Assembly (NCBI GenBank): GCA_025667525.1
Contig: CM046878.1
Coordinates: 514,670,274-514,734,273, forward strand
Origin: Glebionis coronaria
Lineage: Eukaryota > Streptophyta > Magnoliopsida > Asterales > Asteraceae
Direction: 5' to 3'
Length of the DNA: 64,000 bases
Part shown: positions 22,341 to 34,605 of the stretch, one piece after another
Layout of the letters: the number at the start of each line of letters is the position of its first letter
Position numbering within the stretch: the stretch's first letter is position 1
Position numbers and translations under genes: made by a program
The notes under the pieces: model-generated
Databases searched by the model: none
Told to the model about the DNA's origin: nothing
The model's input: only the letters and a program-made list of their open reading frames with translations

Positions 22341-23040
22341 GGAATTGCATATCGAGCTAACACCCATAGCCGCACCCGTTGAAAGAGCACCTTATCGATT
22401 AGCACCCGCTGAGATGAAAGAATTAGTCGAGCAAGTAAAGGGGCTTACTGACAAAGGATTTATTAGACTGAGTTCCTCACCTTGGGGAGCCTCGGTTCTA
22501 TTTGTGAAGAAGAAAGACGGATCCTTCCACTTGTGTATCGATTACCGCGAGTTGAAAAAACTTAACATAGATAATTATTATCCTTTACCAAGGATCGACG
22601 ACTTGTTTGATCAAATTCAAGGTTCGAGCATTTATTCTAAGATTGATCTAAGATTGGGTTACCATCAACTTAGAGTTCGAGAAAAAGACATTTCCAAGAC
22701 AGCGTTCCAAACCCGTTACGGTCACTTTGAATTTCAAGTCATGTCGTTTGGGTTGACTAATGCACTCGCAGTATTCGTGGATCTCATGAACCGTGTGTGT
22801 AAACCTTACTTGGAAAAGTTTGTAATCGTGTTCATTGACGTCATTCTTATTTATTCCCGTAATAAGGAAGAACACGAGAAGCACTTGAAAAAGATCTTGG
22901 AATTGTTGAAACAAGAGCAATTATATGCTAAGTTTTCAAAGTGTGAGTCTTGGATTCACATGGTACAATCTCTCGGGCACGTGATTGATAATAGTGGTAT
23001 TCACGTAGACCCCGTCAAGATTGAAGCTGTCAAGGATTGA
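22339..23040 (+). pseudogene. Tekay/Del reverse transcriptase, catalytic Asp changed
   Basis: Finger and palm blocks are clear: [75 protein letters not shown] and [19 protein letters not shown]. The usual F-I-D-D metal-binding motif reads [10 protein letters not shown] here (codons about 22828-22857), so the second Asp is Val and the enzyme would be inactive even before considering the stop at 23038. Confidence 0.85.
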
Positions 23041-24879
23041 GTGACTCCTACTACTCCTACGTAAATTCGCCAATTTCTTGGACTCGTCGGTTACTTATAA
23101 AAGATTTATGGCAGGATTTTCGAAGATCGCTAAATCTATGACGTCATTGACGCAAAAGAATAAGAAGTTCGAATGGGGAGACGATCAAGAATTTTCTTTC
23201 CAAACTCTTAACCAAAAGCTTTGTGTCGCACCTATTCATGCATTACCCAAGGGTAGTGAAGATTTTGAGGTGAATTGTGACACGTCGATCAAAGGTTTAG
23301 GTGCGGTTCTTACGCAAAGGAGAAAAGGTCATCGCTAATGCATCTCGACAATTGAAGCCGAACGAAGAAAATTATATCACTCGCGATTTAGAGTTGGGCG
23401 CGGTTGTATTTGCTCTCAAGATTTGGAGACACTATCTTTACTGGCCACAAAAGTATACAACACAACTTGAATCAAAAAGAGCTTAACATGAAACAACGAC
23501 GATGGTTGGAATTACTTGGTGATTACGATTGTGAAATACGTTACACACCGGGAAATGAAATGTTGTATCTGACGCTCTGAGTAGGAAACCTCATGAGAGA
23601 CCTCTAAGAGTTCGAGCCTTTGTGGTGACTATCGGCTTAGACATACCATCTAAAATCTTAGACGCTCAAAGAGAAGCTATTAAAGCATAGAACATCGACA
23701 AAGAAGACGCCGATGGAATGATTACTAAAAAGCTTGTTGCGCGTGCCGATGGAATACAATGTCTTGATAATAGAAGTTGGTTTTCGTGTTACGGAAATGT
23801 TAGAGATTTAATTATGCATGAATCGCATAATTCCAAGTATTCTATCTACCCCGGATCAGATTAAATGTAGCATGACATGAAGATGTTGTATTAGTAGCCG
23901 ACTATGAAATCCGACATAGCGACATACATTGGAAAATGCTAAACTTGTGCGAAAGTTAAGGTCGAAAATCAAAAGCTTTCTAGATTATTAGTCCAACCTA
24001 GAATTCCAGAATGAAAATGGGAAAGAATCACTATGGAATTTATCACTAAATTACTTAAGACATCTGCGAGGTATGACACTATTTGGGTCATTGTGGACCG
24101 CCTTACAGAGTTCACACATTTTCCCTATGAAATAAAAGGATAAATAGATCATTTAACGCGATTATATTTTAAGGAAATCGTAACTAAGCATGGAATACCG
24201 GTCTCTGTTATTTTAGATCGAGACGATCGTTGCTCGAGATTTTGGCAATCACTCCAAGAGGCGTTATGAATGAAATTGGATATGAGCACGGCGTACAATC
24301 CTCAAACGGATGGCCAAAGCGAGAGATCCATCCAAACTTTGGAAGACATGCTTCGAGCATGTGTTATTTATTTTGGGAATGGATGGTATCGTCAGTTACT
24401 GCTAATAGAATTCTCATACAACAATAGTTATCAAATGGGTATTAAAGAGGCACCGTTTGAACCACTTTATGGTCGAAAGTGTCGTTCACCCGTTTGTTGG
24501 GCGGAAGTTGGTGATGCACAACTTACCGGCCCAGAAATTATTTATGAGACGACAGAGAAAATTATTCAAATCAAGAGTCGTATGCAAGCGACTCGTGATC
24601 GTCAAAAGTGTTATGCCAACAAAAATACGAAAGTCTTGGGAATTCTAAGTCGGAGATCGCGTTATGTTGAAAGTTGCACCGTGGAAAGGCGTGATTCATT
24701 TGGGAAAACGAGGAAAGCTAAACCCTCATTGTATTGGACCGTTCAAATTTATCCAACGGATTGGATAAGTTGCTTACCGTTAAGTTGCTTACCGTTTGGA
24801 ATTACTGCAAGAAATTAGTCGTGTGCATATTATTTTTCAAATCTAAAACTTAAAGAAGTATTTATCCAATGAAACGCTT
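23041..24879 (+). pseudogene. Tekay/Del RNase H and integrase, heavily broken
   Basis: RNase H is readable in pieces: [38 protein letters not shown] (about 23266) and, after a frameshift, [20 protein letters not shown]. The integrase core follows at 24015-24390 in several frames, including [29 protein letters not shown] and [20 protein letters not shown] with the catalytic Glu. Then comes [18 protein letters not shown]. Many stops and shifts; no function remains. Confidence 0.75.
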
Positions 24880-25104
24880 ATGATACCTTTAGAAGAAATT
24901 CAACTCGACGACAAGCTCATGTTCGTCGAAAAACCCGTTGAGATTATGGATTGTAAAGTGAAACGACTCAAGAAAAGTCGTATACCTATAGTTAAGGTAC
25001 GTTGGAATGCACGCAGAGGACCTGAATTAACGTGGGAACGTGAAGATAAATTCAAACTCAAATATCCTCATATTTTTACTTCGTCAAGGGGCAACAACGT
25101 TTGA
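24880..25104 (+). pseudogene. Tekay/Del chromodomain (C-terminus of integrase)
   Basis: The frame IPLEEIQLDDKLMFVEKPVE ... KVKRLKKSRIPIVKVRWNAR ... ELTWEREDKFKLKYPHIF is the chromodomain end of Tekay/Del integrases. In chromoviruses it guides integration to heterochromatin by binding modified histones. The local frame is open, although the upstream integrase is not. Confidence 0.8.
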
Positions 25105-25139
25105 GCTTCAGGTCGAAGCTCAATTTAATGGATGTCGAA

Positions 25140-28100
25140 TGTAACAATCGTGGATTTTGAACTATTTAATTAATTTTAAACGTGACGTTTTTGGGTTAGA
25201 AATGTGCGTCTATTGAAATCCCCGATTGTTTCCGCGTAAAACTTGTACGAATCAATAATTTATATGAAATGAGTATCGTTTTTTTGGAATCATTTTTCTG
25301 AGTAAATTTTATTTTATTACGTTGTATGATAAATTGAATGGTAGTCACCTTAGTAAACTTGTATCGTCTTACGCTAAACTACAAATTCGACAATTATAGC
25401 TTTACATTTAAACATTATACATTTTTATTTTAACGTGACACGAATACTTCCCTATGAACTAACATCTTTTTAGAATACTAATAAATTACTTAGAACATTT
25501 ACCTTTTATTTTGTCTACATTTCAATACACATATTACTTAAAACATCTACTTTTTCTACCTTGTCTATACCCAAACATGTACACCTTTGAAATAAATAGT
25601 TACAAAAAATATTACAAAATCCCACAAGCCATAAAAATGGGCCGGTCCCCCCCTCCCCTTCGCAAAATATATACCCATGTTTTCTTGTCCTCCACATTTA
25701 TTTTTATATTCAAACCTTGTTCCCTCCTCTACCCTAATAACTATTAACCAAAGCTTCTACCCAACATATTTTTATACAAGTCAAACATAGGGACTTGTTT
25801 TCCTTCCTTCTCCATGCCCAACATACGGACCATCACCCTTTCCCCCCCTTCCCCATTGTTTTCTTAATCTCCATGGTACCTCTCATGGTTACCATCTAAT
25901 TACAAACCAAACAACCCACTAAGTCATTAACCCTCCTAACTACTTACTCCCTGTATAAAGAGGATGCCTTATGGTCTTGGTAAATCACTTTATAAAACTC
26001 ACACAACTTATCAACTAGTAAACAACACACTCCCAAAGACCGCATCATACGACTACTCAAACATCACAAGAAATAGAAACTTGCATATAAATTTTCATGG
26101 CATTTAGAAGTTGGGTCCAAGAGTGATACGGATTGGAGCTAGGGTTTTGGTTAAGGTGTATAAGTTTTGGAAGCTAAGAGTAACAAGATCAGGGTTTGGC
26201 AAGTAGAACTTGATCGTGGTTTACTTCCTTCTCGTCATTTCACTAGGACCTTTGTAAGCTTCTTTCTTTAACCTCATCTAGATCACATATTCCTTTTACA
26301 ACCCATAGTATGTGCTTGATTAACTTTGATAACACAAGAAAATATTTTTCTTTTGTTGGACATACCTTCTGTTAACAAACCATACATAAGGAAAACTTGT
26401 AATGAACATTAACGTAGTAAAAATATAATCACACCACTCTTAAACGTTTCACACCTAAAGTACCCATGCCAAAAATCAACTATAAACACTTTATTGTGCT
26501 AGTTTAAACATGGGCATAAATTTTATGATTTTATGTTGTCGTGGCTGGGGTATTGTGGATTCGTTATGCCATCTTACAGTTTGCATCACGTTGGATTGCG
26601 ACTTTGTTGTGTAGGAAAGGTGGTAAATTTCACCTAGACGTTAGCAATTTGGTTCGAGTAAAATGGTCATCTAATGAAAGTGTTTGGTCACGTATATACA
26701 TGAGTGAAAAGTGTGCTTGTGTGTGGGTGTTCATGAGTGCATGTTACATTCAGCAACAAGTAAACAAGAAACCAACATTAGACCCAAGATTTAAACTATT
26801 ACTATTGTTTGTGCCCATGCGTGGTAGTAGCATCAGGAAACCAAAATGCCTTAAATTCCTCCTTTAAAATAAGACTTCATGTGTATGTGTGGAAAGAGTG
26901 TGAAGCGTATGCTTGTACGTACTACTGAGAGAAAAGGGCAGGACTGAAAACATAGAAAAATTCAAACTAGTACCTTGGTATAGAAACGATAACCAAATGA
27001 ACGAATAACGTGAACATAAAATCATGATATACAGGATTAATTCATGCGTGTTGGTGACATACTAGGAAAACAAAATTCAAACGTTAAGTTATTGTGAGCG
27101 TATGTGCCTGCATGTAATCTATGAATACCTAACACCTTTCAAATAAATAGTGTTCATGGTGTGTGGCCCTGTGAAGACAAGAATGAACGAAATTAAATTT
27201 TCCGATCTTATTACCAGAGTAGGCGTGGGTGAGTTTGTGTGTCAGGGAGCAAACATTTTTTTAACTATTGTAAAAGTAATATGTGTTAGGAAAGCAAACC
27301 CTCTTTTTTTAACTATTGTAAAAGTAATAGGGGTAAGTGAATGTAATTGTGAGTGTGTCATGTGTGCGTTTATATGGAAGTGCAAAAACAAAGGGGTGAC
27401 TATTTCTTTAATATGGACGTGTGTAGTACAAGAAACCCAAGGCCATCTTTTTCCTTATTTAGCTAATGTGTGTGTACACCAACAAAGAAAACAAAACCCT
27501 TTTAATCTTATGGTCATTGTGTGAGGGTGTATGTCTATTGCAACAGGAAAACAAAAGCAAGTGTGAACACTAACAACAAGTAGTAAAAAGAAAGCACCAC
27601 CCATTTTATATAGATAATATACGTATGTGAGTGTAGATAAGCAGGATAACAAAAACATTTCCTCTTATTGCTCGCTTTCCTCTTGATGCGTTAGACTCAC
27701 TTCACGCCCCTTTTTATCACACCCAATGACATCGTATTGAAAAGCTTGAACTCGACTTTGGTAAATGACATGGCTGCCTTTCTAAAGGTATTACTAGTTT
27801 GTCCCACGAGTTTTTAACGAGCCTACAATAGTTACTTAAAAACTCTTGAAATTGTCATAACTAAAAAATGTTAGCTTGCTTATATGCTACGCGTCTGGAC
27901 AACCAACTTTGGCGTTACTTTTAAGGTATTTAGAGATCAAACCCGAGGGAGACTCCAACTGACCTTTGTCGATAACCAACCTAGTTTCCAAAATGACAAA
28001 CCTTACTTTTTGCGGGGTATTAGCGAACGATTTATAGAACGATGGAAATGACTCTTCGACCCAAATGAAATATTTGTAAAAATGTTATTTGTATTTCCTA

Positions 28101-28218
28101 AAATTAAATGCAAGCACATATACTAGGGATAAAATGTTGTAAAATCATACATATTGCATATTTAGCCTAAGTACGACTTGTTTTACTTAAGTTTCGAGTA
28201 GTGTGTTTTTGCAATCGT
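25140..28218 (+). repeat. Tekay/Del 3' LTR, first part
   Basis: Begins TGTAACAATCG, homologous to 13323, and runs collinearly with the 5' LTR until GTTTTTGCA at 28213, where the Tat element interrupts it. The TATA box equivalent is at 25954-25960. Confidence 0.9.
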
Positions 28219-28497
28219 TGATACAAACTTTTTTACCTGTTTGCCCGTGATTGTTGCGACCGCCTTAGCTTCTATCCAGCGAGTGAAGTAGTCCATAGCC
28301 ACGATCAAGAACTTAACGCCTCCGACTGCAATAGGAAAAGGACCTGCTATGTCAATTCCCCATTTATAGAATGGCCATGGGGATGTGATGGGTGACAGCT
28401 CTTGTTATGGATGTCGCGGTATTGGCATGTGTAATTGGCAATCGTTGCATTTAAGAATCATATCTCGTGCGTCTCGATGCATAGTTGGCCAATAGTA
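28219..28497 (-). pseudogene. Tat integrase, truncated
   Basis: Minus-strand frame after a stop at the end of the preceding ORF: YWPTMHRDARDMILKCNDCQ (zinc-binding CxxC part), FYKWGIDIAGPFPIAVGGVK with the first catalytic Asp, then VAMDYFTRWIEAKAVATITG. It ends at KKFV, before the second catalytic Asp and the Glu. Confidence 0.8.
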
Positions 28498-29754
28498 TCA
28501 TGTGCGTAGAACCCGTGCTACTACTGATCTGGGGCCGGCGTGCATGCCACACAACCCTTCATGAATTTCACTAATCACATAAATAGCTTGGCGTGGTCCA
28601 ACATACCGCAACCGCGACTGTAGGAATGATCGTTTGTATAGAACACCATCTCGGAGTTCAAAGTGTTGCGACTTCCTTTTGACGCGGCGTGATTCTGTTT
28701 CCTCCTCAGGAAGGGTTTCATCCGTCAGATAGTTTATGATCGGGGTCATCCACGTGGGCCCCTCCTCATCAACTATTGTTGCGACCTCCTCTCCTGCGAT
28801 GGAATTATCCTTGAGTATTTCCACTAACACTTGTTTGGATAGATGGGCAAAACTTGTAGACGCGATTTTGCTAAGAGCGTTCGCTTTCTTGTTCTGGCCT
28901 CTCGGTACCTTCTTGATAAAGAACTTGCCAAAACTAGAGATAAGTGACTTGACTTTCTCCAGATATTGGATCATGTTTTCCTCCTTAGCTTCGTACCCTC
29001 CTAGGATGTGATTCGCAACTAGCCGTGAGTCCACGTAGGCCTCAAGGTTGCGTACTCCCATCCTAGCGGCGATTTTCAAACCCGCAATCAATGCTTCATA
29101 TTCTTTCTCATTATTCGTAGTTGTGAATTCAAAACACAAGGCGTAGGTGAACACCATGCCTTCCGGATTTGTAAGTATTAGGCCCGCTCCCGATCTGTCC
29201 GTGCAAGAAGATCCATCTGTGAACAAAACCCATGGTTCCGTTGGGATCTCTTCCTTTGGTACCATTGGCTCGTCCTCATCGGGCTTCTCAACTATGAAAT
29301 CTACCAAAATTTGGCCTTTTATGGTTGTCCTTGGTCTATAGGAGATGTTGTACTCCCCCAGCAGAACGCTCCACTTATGTAGTCTTCCTGTCACGTCTGG
29401 TTTGGAGATAACCTGTTTTATTGGTTGGTCCATAACCACCACTATTGGGTGCGCCTGGAAGTACTGGCGTAACCTCTTTGCGGCATAAACCAATGATAAG
29501 ACCAATTTCTCCATTGGTGTGTAATTCATATCTGACCCTTGCAGTGCTCTGCTAATAAAGTAGACCGGAGTCTGGACTGAATCCCGATCAGTCATAAGGA
29601 CTGCGCTTATTGCTCCGTACGTAGCGAACAAGTAAATAATTAGCTCCTCCTTAGGTCGCGGGGAAACTAGCATGGGAAGAGCCGCTAGACGTTGCTTGAG
29701 CTGGATAAACGCTTCCTCCGCCTCTCTTGTCCAGCGAAAGTCTCCTTTCTTCAA
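28498..29754 (-). pseudogene. Tat RNase H, second (archaeal-type) RNase H and integrase start
   Basis: A 418-codon open frame. It holds the RT-linked RNase H (FRWTREAEEAFIQLKQRLA, YFISRALQGSDMNYTPMEKL). After a linker comes the additional RNase H: EPWVLFTDGSSCTDRSGAGL with the first acidic residue, then TTNNEKEYEALIAGLKIA and AYVDSRLVANHILGGYEAK with further acidic residues. The dual RNase H is diagnostic for Tat/Ogre elements. The C-terminus begins the integrase zinc-finger region (HEGLCGMHAGPRSVVARVL). Confidence 0.85.
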
Positions 29755-30591
29755 GCACTTCTTGAGTGTTTTAAATAAAGGAAGTGACTTTTTTGCGGAT
29801 TTTGATAAGAATCTACACCGGCCAACTTTACATTAAGTGACTGCACCTCTTTGAGTGTCCGAGGGGACGGTAGCTGTATCACAGCGTCCGTCTTCTCCGG
29901 ACAAGGCTTGATGCCGTTTGGATTGATCATATACCCAAGGAACATTCCTTCAGTCGCTCCAAACGTGCATTTTTTGGATTCAGTTTCATGTTGATTTTCC
30001 TCATTGTGTCGAATGTCTCTTGGATATCACGAAGGAGTTCCTCCTCCGTATGGATTTTGATAACCAAGTCGTCCACGTAGACTTCAAGGTTACCGCCTAT
30101 CTGCGAGTCAAAGGCTTTGTCAACAAGTCGTTGATATGTGGCGTCTACGTTCTTGAGTCCGAACGACATTTTTATGTAACAATACACGCCCTGACTGGTA
30201 TGGAACGTCGTTTTCTCCTAGTCTTCCTCCGCTATCTGAATCTGATGGTATCCTTTATATGCATCCAAGAAACATTTAAAATAGTACCCGCATAAGGATT
30301 CCACCTTCCAATCGATTTCTAACGGATAGCAATCTTGTGGGCAAGCGTTGTTCAAGTCTGTGAAGTCCACACACATGCGCCAGCTTCCATCATGCTTTTT
30401 GACCATGACTGGATTAGAGAGCCACTCGTGGTAGTAGACCTCGCACATAATCTCTACGTCAACCAATTTCCGCACCTCATCCGGTATTACCTAGCTGCGC
30501 TCCGGTGCTTGGCCGCGCTTCTTTTGTTTAACCGGGGGATATCCAGGGCGGATTTGAAGCTTATGTTATGCTATCGATCGTGGTACGCCCG
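29751..30591 (-). pseudogene. Tat reverse transcriptase
   Basis: Readable in three frames: PVMVKKHDGSWRMCVDFTDL and FLDAYKGYHQIQIAEED (30475-30218), KMSFGLKNVDATYQRLVDKA and LEVYVDDLVIKIHTEEEL (30187-29927, catalytic YVDD kept), and FLGYMINPNGIKPCPEKTDA (29945-29751). Frameshifts between the pieces inactivate it. Confidence 0.85.
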
Positions 30592-33138
30592 TCATATGCT
30601 TTGGTTCCCATACGAATATATCAGGTTTGCTTTTAGGAGAGAGCACATGTCCTTCTTCCCTTTCTCAAAGAGGGTTCCCCCAATTGCTACCTCTTGTTCC
30701 AGATATTTAGGGTGGATTACCACTTTCCAATTAGGGGGTGGTGATCCTTCCTTTGTAGGAGCTGGCTGGATTGGTGTTGTCACGGCGTGACACTCCGATG
30801 GTGGCATGGTTGAATTGTAAATAGTGAAAATCCCCCCTTCCACCGGGAATTTAATCATGCCATGTGCCGTGGACGGGACTGCCCGTATGGCCAGGATGCC
30901 TGGTCTTCCAGTAATACCAGTGTAAGGGGAATGTGAGCGTATCACCATAAAGTTCATCCATGTCGTAGTTGAATGCTCTTTATCTCCAATGGTTACCAGC
31001 AAACGTAACTGTCCCATCGGCCAGATAGTGTCTCTACTGAAGCCAATAAGCGGCGACGTGGCCGGCATCAATTGGCTTTTAATCACTCGTTGCGGCTGTA
31101 CGAAGCAGTATTCGTAGGATGATCCCCAATCCACATACATACGACGAACATTATGAGTCCTAATGCTTATCTCAATCGTGAGAGGTGCATCAGCCACGTT
31201 TCTTGCCGTGATCGGAGGGAATGAGATTTCCTTGCTGCGTGAAATTTTTTGACTAACTTTCTGCTTTGTCCGGCGCTGCCATGATTGAACCATGTATATG
31301 GTCGTAGGCTTATCCATTTTGGAATCTTTTTTGTCGTACTTTTTGTTTTCCTTTACATCCTTCCAATCCTTAACCAGGTGTTTGAGTTTGCCTGACTTAA
31401 TCAGTGACTCTATATGCTTCTTGAGCTGGATGCACTCTTCCGTGCCGTGACCTTTGTCATTGTGGAACTCGCAGAAGCGAGTACCCTGACGACGATCAAC
31501 TATGGTTGTCATAGGGGGAGGTCTTGGAAAGTTTGTTCCTTCTGTTAATAAGATATCTCGGTAAGTCAGCTTTAGAGGAGTAAACTTGTCGTCCGACCGT
31601 CCTCCTTTTGCCTGACTTTTGTAGTCCAAGTTTCTCCCATTGTCGTGGTTAGCTTGGCCACCTGACTGCCTTCTAGGCGGATCGTTAGATCGATAGCCGT
31701 GGTTCCCTTTTGTGGGGTAAGCCGCAGCAACCGCGGTCTCCCCTTCCACAAAATTTCGAACCCTTTCCATGAGTTCATCAAACTTCTCCGGACGTTTATC
31801 ATTGAGGCGCCTAATCAGCTCCTTGTCCGTTATGGCATGCATGTAGTCGGAAATTTTAAGGAGCTCCGGGCACGCTTTTGTGCGCGTACACTCGTCATTA
31901 AAACGCTCCGTGAAGTCTTCTGTGGACTCTCCAGGCCTTTGTTTGACTGTCGCTAATGAGACCGGATCTCTATTATACTTGTTTCGCTGAGTATAATTGT
32001 TTTGGAACGTTGTGCGCAATTCATCGAAGCCGTTGATGCTTAGATGGGGGAGCTTCTCAAACTAGTCGCGCGCATTGCCAATCAAGGTAGAATTAAACAT
32101 CTGTCACCATATGGGCATCGGCCATCGTTCGATTTTAGCCTGTGTGTCAAACATCTTTAGGTGATCCTCCGGATCATCAGATCCGTCGTAGGTTTTGACA
32201 CTTGCCGGCATGCGGTGCTTCTTTTCCTCGGAATAGTTCCGTATACGAAGAGTGAAGGCGTCCTCCCTCTAGCTACACCATGAGAGGGAGAAATCTTCCT
32301 CCTCTTCCCCACGATAGTAGGTATCGTCGTAGCGTCCTTCGTCATCCGAAGGTTCAGGGGTGGAATACCTAGGTCGGTGACGTCTGGGGTGATGATCATC
32401 CGAATTAGACCCCGACGGGGCGTGATTGGATGATTTTGCCCCACCTTTCAACTGGTTACGATAACCACTTTTGTGAGAAGGAACTTCCTTCCCCCTAGAG
32501 TTTATCCTACGCCACACACTTGTGCGGTGATTGTCCACAAGATTTTCCAACATCGGGCGTCCAGTGGAGCCGTCGGACTTATCCCCGTCTCCCTGGGCTT
32601 CTTGCAATTCTTGCATGATGTGATCCCCTATTCGCTCGAACACATTCCGTGCTCGAGGTGGCTCCTTGAAGGGAGGCTGTTTCTGAGCCCGCGTCTTCCT
32701 TCCCCTCTTTCGAGCTTGAGGGGGAGTTCCATGTGCGGCGCTGCAGAAGTTAAGTCTGGATTGGAGGTTCCTTCCAAGATTTAATCTTGCTGAGATGCCC
32801 GACATGATTCTGTCGAAATTATGCGTAAGTACGCGTTCGAGGTCCTCATCATCGAGTGAACCGACTTCCAATTCTGCCTCGACTACTAGTGGCTTTTGTG
32901 GCTCTTTAGTAGGGGCCTTTGGCGCAGCTCCCGGATCGGGATTATCCAAAGTGATGGTTGGTGGTGGGGTATTATCGGACGTACCTGCCCCACCGAGAGA
33001 CTGAAACGTGTTTCGATTATTCAGTCCTCCTGTTTGGCCACCATAGGGCTGGGCTAAGGTGATTATCCCATCACCCGCGGACTTCCGATTCCTAGGATTC
33101 GTGTTCCTTTGGTTTCCTTGAAAGTGTCCATTCGTCAT
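30592..33138 (-). pseudogene. gag: Tat gag and protease
   Basis: The first frame begins at ATG 33138 (MTNGHFQGNQRNTNPRN) and runs 289 codons to 32269. After a frameshift and a TAG that replaces Trp near 32064, a 475-codon frame (32019-30592) carries the Gag core end (VKQRPGESTEDFTERFNDEC). A zinc-knuckle-like segment (RFCEFHNDKGHGTEECIQLK) follows. The protease region has MYVDWGSSYEYCF in place of the usual D-G-G-S-S active-site loop and MNFMVIRSHSPYTGITGRPG as the later conserved block. Probably non-functional. Confidence 0.8.
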
Positions 33139-33161
33139 TAGGAGAGATTGAGTTTAATGTA

Positions 33162-33182
33162 GGGTCCCACGGATGGCGCCAA
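33162..33182 (-). other. Primer binding site of the Tat element
   Basis: Minus strand TTGGCGCCATCCGTGGGACC, directly inside the LTR end, resembles the TTGGCGCCGTCTGTGGG primer site usual in Tat elements. Confidence 0.8.
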
Positions 33183-33187
33183 CTTGT

Positions 33188-33769
33188 TGATACAAAATTT
33201 GGATGGTCCTTGCGTAATCCGAATTAGGCTTAATTCGGATAGGTTGGACTCCGGCTCTTGCACCAAGTGAATGTCTTGCTAAGATCCTGCACACTAAAAC
33301 AAACGCGTTAAGCTTACCGTGGGAGCGTGTCCCACGATTAGACTCCAGCGTGAGAGTAAGTAATCGATTCATGGTTAAGAATCAGTTGTAGGTTGAGAGT
33401 ATGAAGAATATGATACCTTTGTGGAACCCTTGGGGGTTCCTTATATAGGGGGTGAAACCCTAATGGCCTGTCACCGATGCTTCGGCCCCAAGTAAAGGAT
33501 AAGTGCTATAATTAGTTTGATTGTTATCTTCTAGTTATGGTGAGTGCATATCCTCAACTTTGGGGTAAATCCTAATCCTAATAAGATTGTGATTCTGTCT
33601 AACCCTGCACCGGCCGTGCCGGGCCGTGGGCTGCACACATCTATGCGGCCACTGTTCATTCGAAGCCCATAGGCTTAAATGACATTAATCCAACCCATCA
33701 GTGATGGGCCGGATGCGGGTAGTACTCGTGGGCCGGGTCCATGACCCGGTTGGGGACTATACATCATCA
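33188..33769 (-). repeat. Tat 5' LTR (582 bp)
   Basis: On the minus strand it starts TGATGATGTATAG and ends TTTTGTATCA before the primer site. A TATA box (CCCTATATAAGG) lies at 33439-33450. No complete partner copy exists in the window. Confidence 0.75.
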
Positions 33770-34605
33770 GCATCGATTCACGTGCCTCGTTCTCCGTGCC
33801 ACTACTATTATATCCTTTTGCTATTTCATTAAGGTGAGTTGCATAGCCTCAGTTTTACTTGTTTTGTATATTTTAGGGTTACAAAATTTCTTGTTTTATG
33901 GATAAACATATGTGCTAAAATTTGATACATTTGCCTACTTGATGTCTAAGTCCTCGATATCCTAGTTGCCTTTAGCCTGCTATCATGAACCGTTAATTAC
34001 TTAGTGTAAACGAGAATGTGATAGATAGATCTATTTTGATTGACATCCCTATCTAATTATGATTGTGCAGTAAAGTTAGATACACTTACATTTGATTCCT
34101 CACGGATGTCCCGGGATAGGCATTCGCTTTGGGCTCATTTTATATATTGTCGGTTTGGTTAACGCTTCGGTCTCATGAGCTTAGACGTAAAGATTTAAAC
34201 GTATGCTATTTGATTATAATCTTGTATTTTTTATAAGATTATATGTCGGTTGCCTGATTAAAATCTTATGGTTCATCACACAATTTAACTTAAACCTATG
34301 AACTCACCAACCTTTGTGTTGACGCTTTAGCAATGTTTTTCTCAGGTATCAAGACGGAGGAGTGACGTGGTTGTGCTATGGAGATTAATAAATTGTCACG
34401 ACTATCTATTGGGAATTTAAACTCTAAAGTTATGTCTTCAAAAATTGGTTTATTTTATAATGTTGTATCAAATACTTCCGAACAATTTTACTTATGTTTA
34501 ATGAATTAAAACGACTTTTCAATGTCGTTATTTATATCTGTCTTATGAGTTATGATAGTCGCACCCTGATGTATTCACGTACTTTGATAATTTGGGGGTG
34601 TGACA
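33770..34605 (+). repeat. Tekay/Del 3' LTR, second part
   Basis: Resumes with GCATCGATTCACGTGCCT, homologous to 16367 onward in the 5' LTR, and ends GGGGTGTGACA at 34605. Confidence 0.9.

Larger units (their letters stand above)
28219..33769 (-). mobile_element. Tat-lineage Ty3-gypsy retrotransposon, minus strand, lacking its 3' LTR
   Basis: Inserted in the Tekay/Del 3' LTR: the sequence on both sides joins at GCATCG as in the uninterrupted 5' LTR (GTTTTTGCATC...TTCACGTG). Reading the minus strand from 33769: LTR (582 bp), primer site TGGCGCCATCCGTGGG, gag, protease, reverse transcriptase, RNase H, a second archaeal-type RNase H and the start of integrase. The second RNase H marks the Tat lineage. 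Integrase stops in its core at 28219, where only the last few bases of an LTR (TTTGTATCA) remain, so most of integrase and the 3' LTR are gone. Confidence 0.85.
13323..34605 (+). mobile_element. Tekay/Del (chromovirus) Ty3-gypsy retrotransposon, nested and decayed
   Basis: Two related long repeats (13323-17168, and 25140-28210 joined to 33770-34605) with TG...CA ends enclose a tRNA-Met-type primer site, gag, protease, reverse transcriptase, RNase H, integrase and a C-terminal chromodomain. That order and the long LTRs are typical of Tekay/Del. A LINE is inserted in the leader and a Tat element in the 3' LTR; without these the element is about 14 kb. Frames are broken by many indels and stops, and the LTRs look roughly 90 percent identical by eye, so it is an old insertion. 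Confidence 0.9.
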
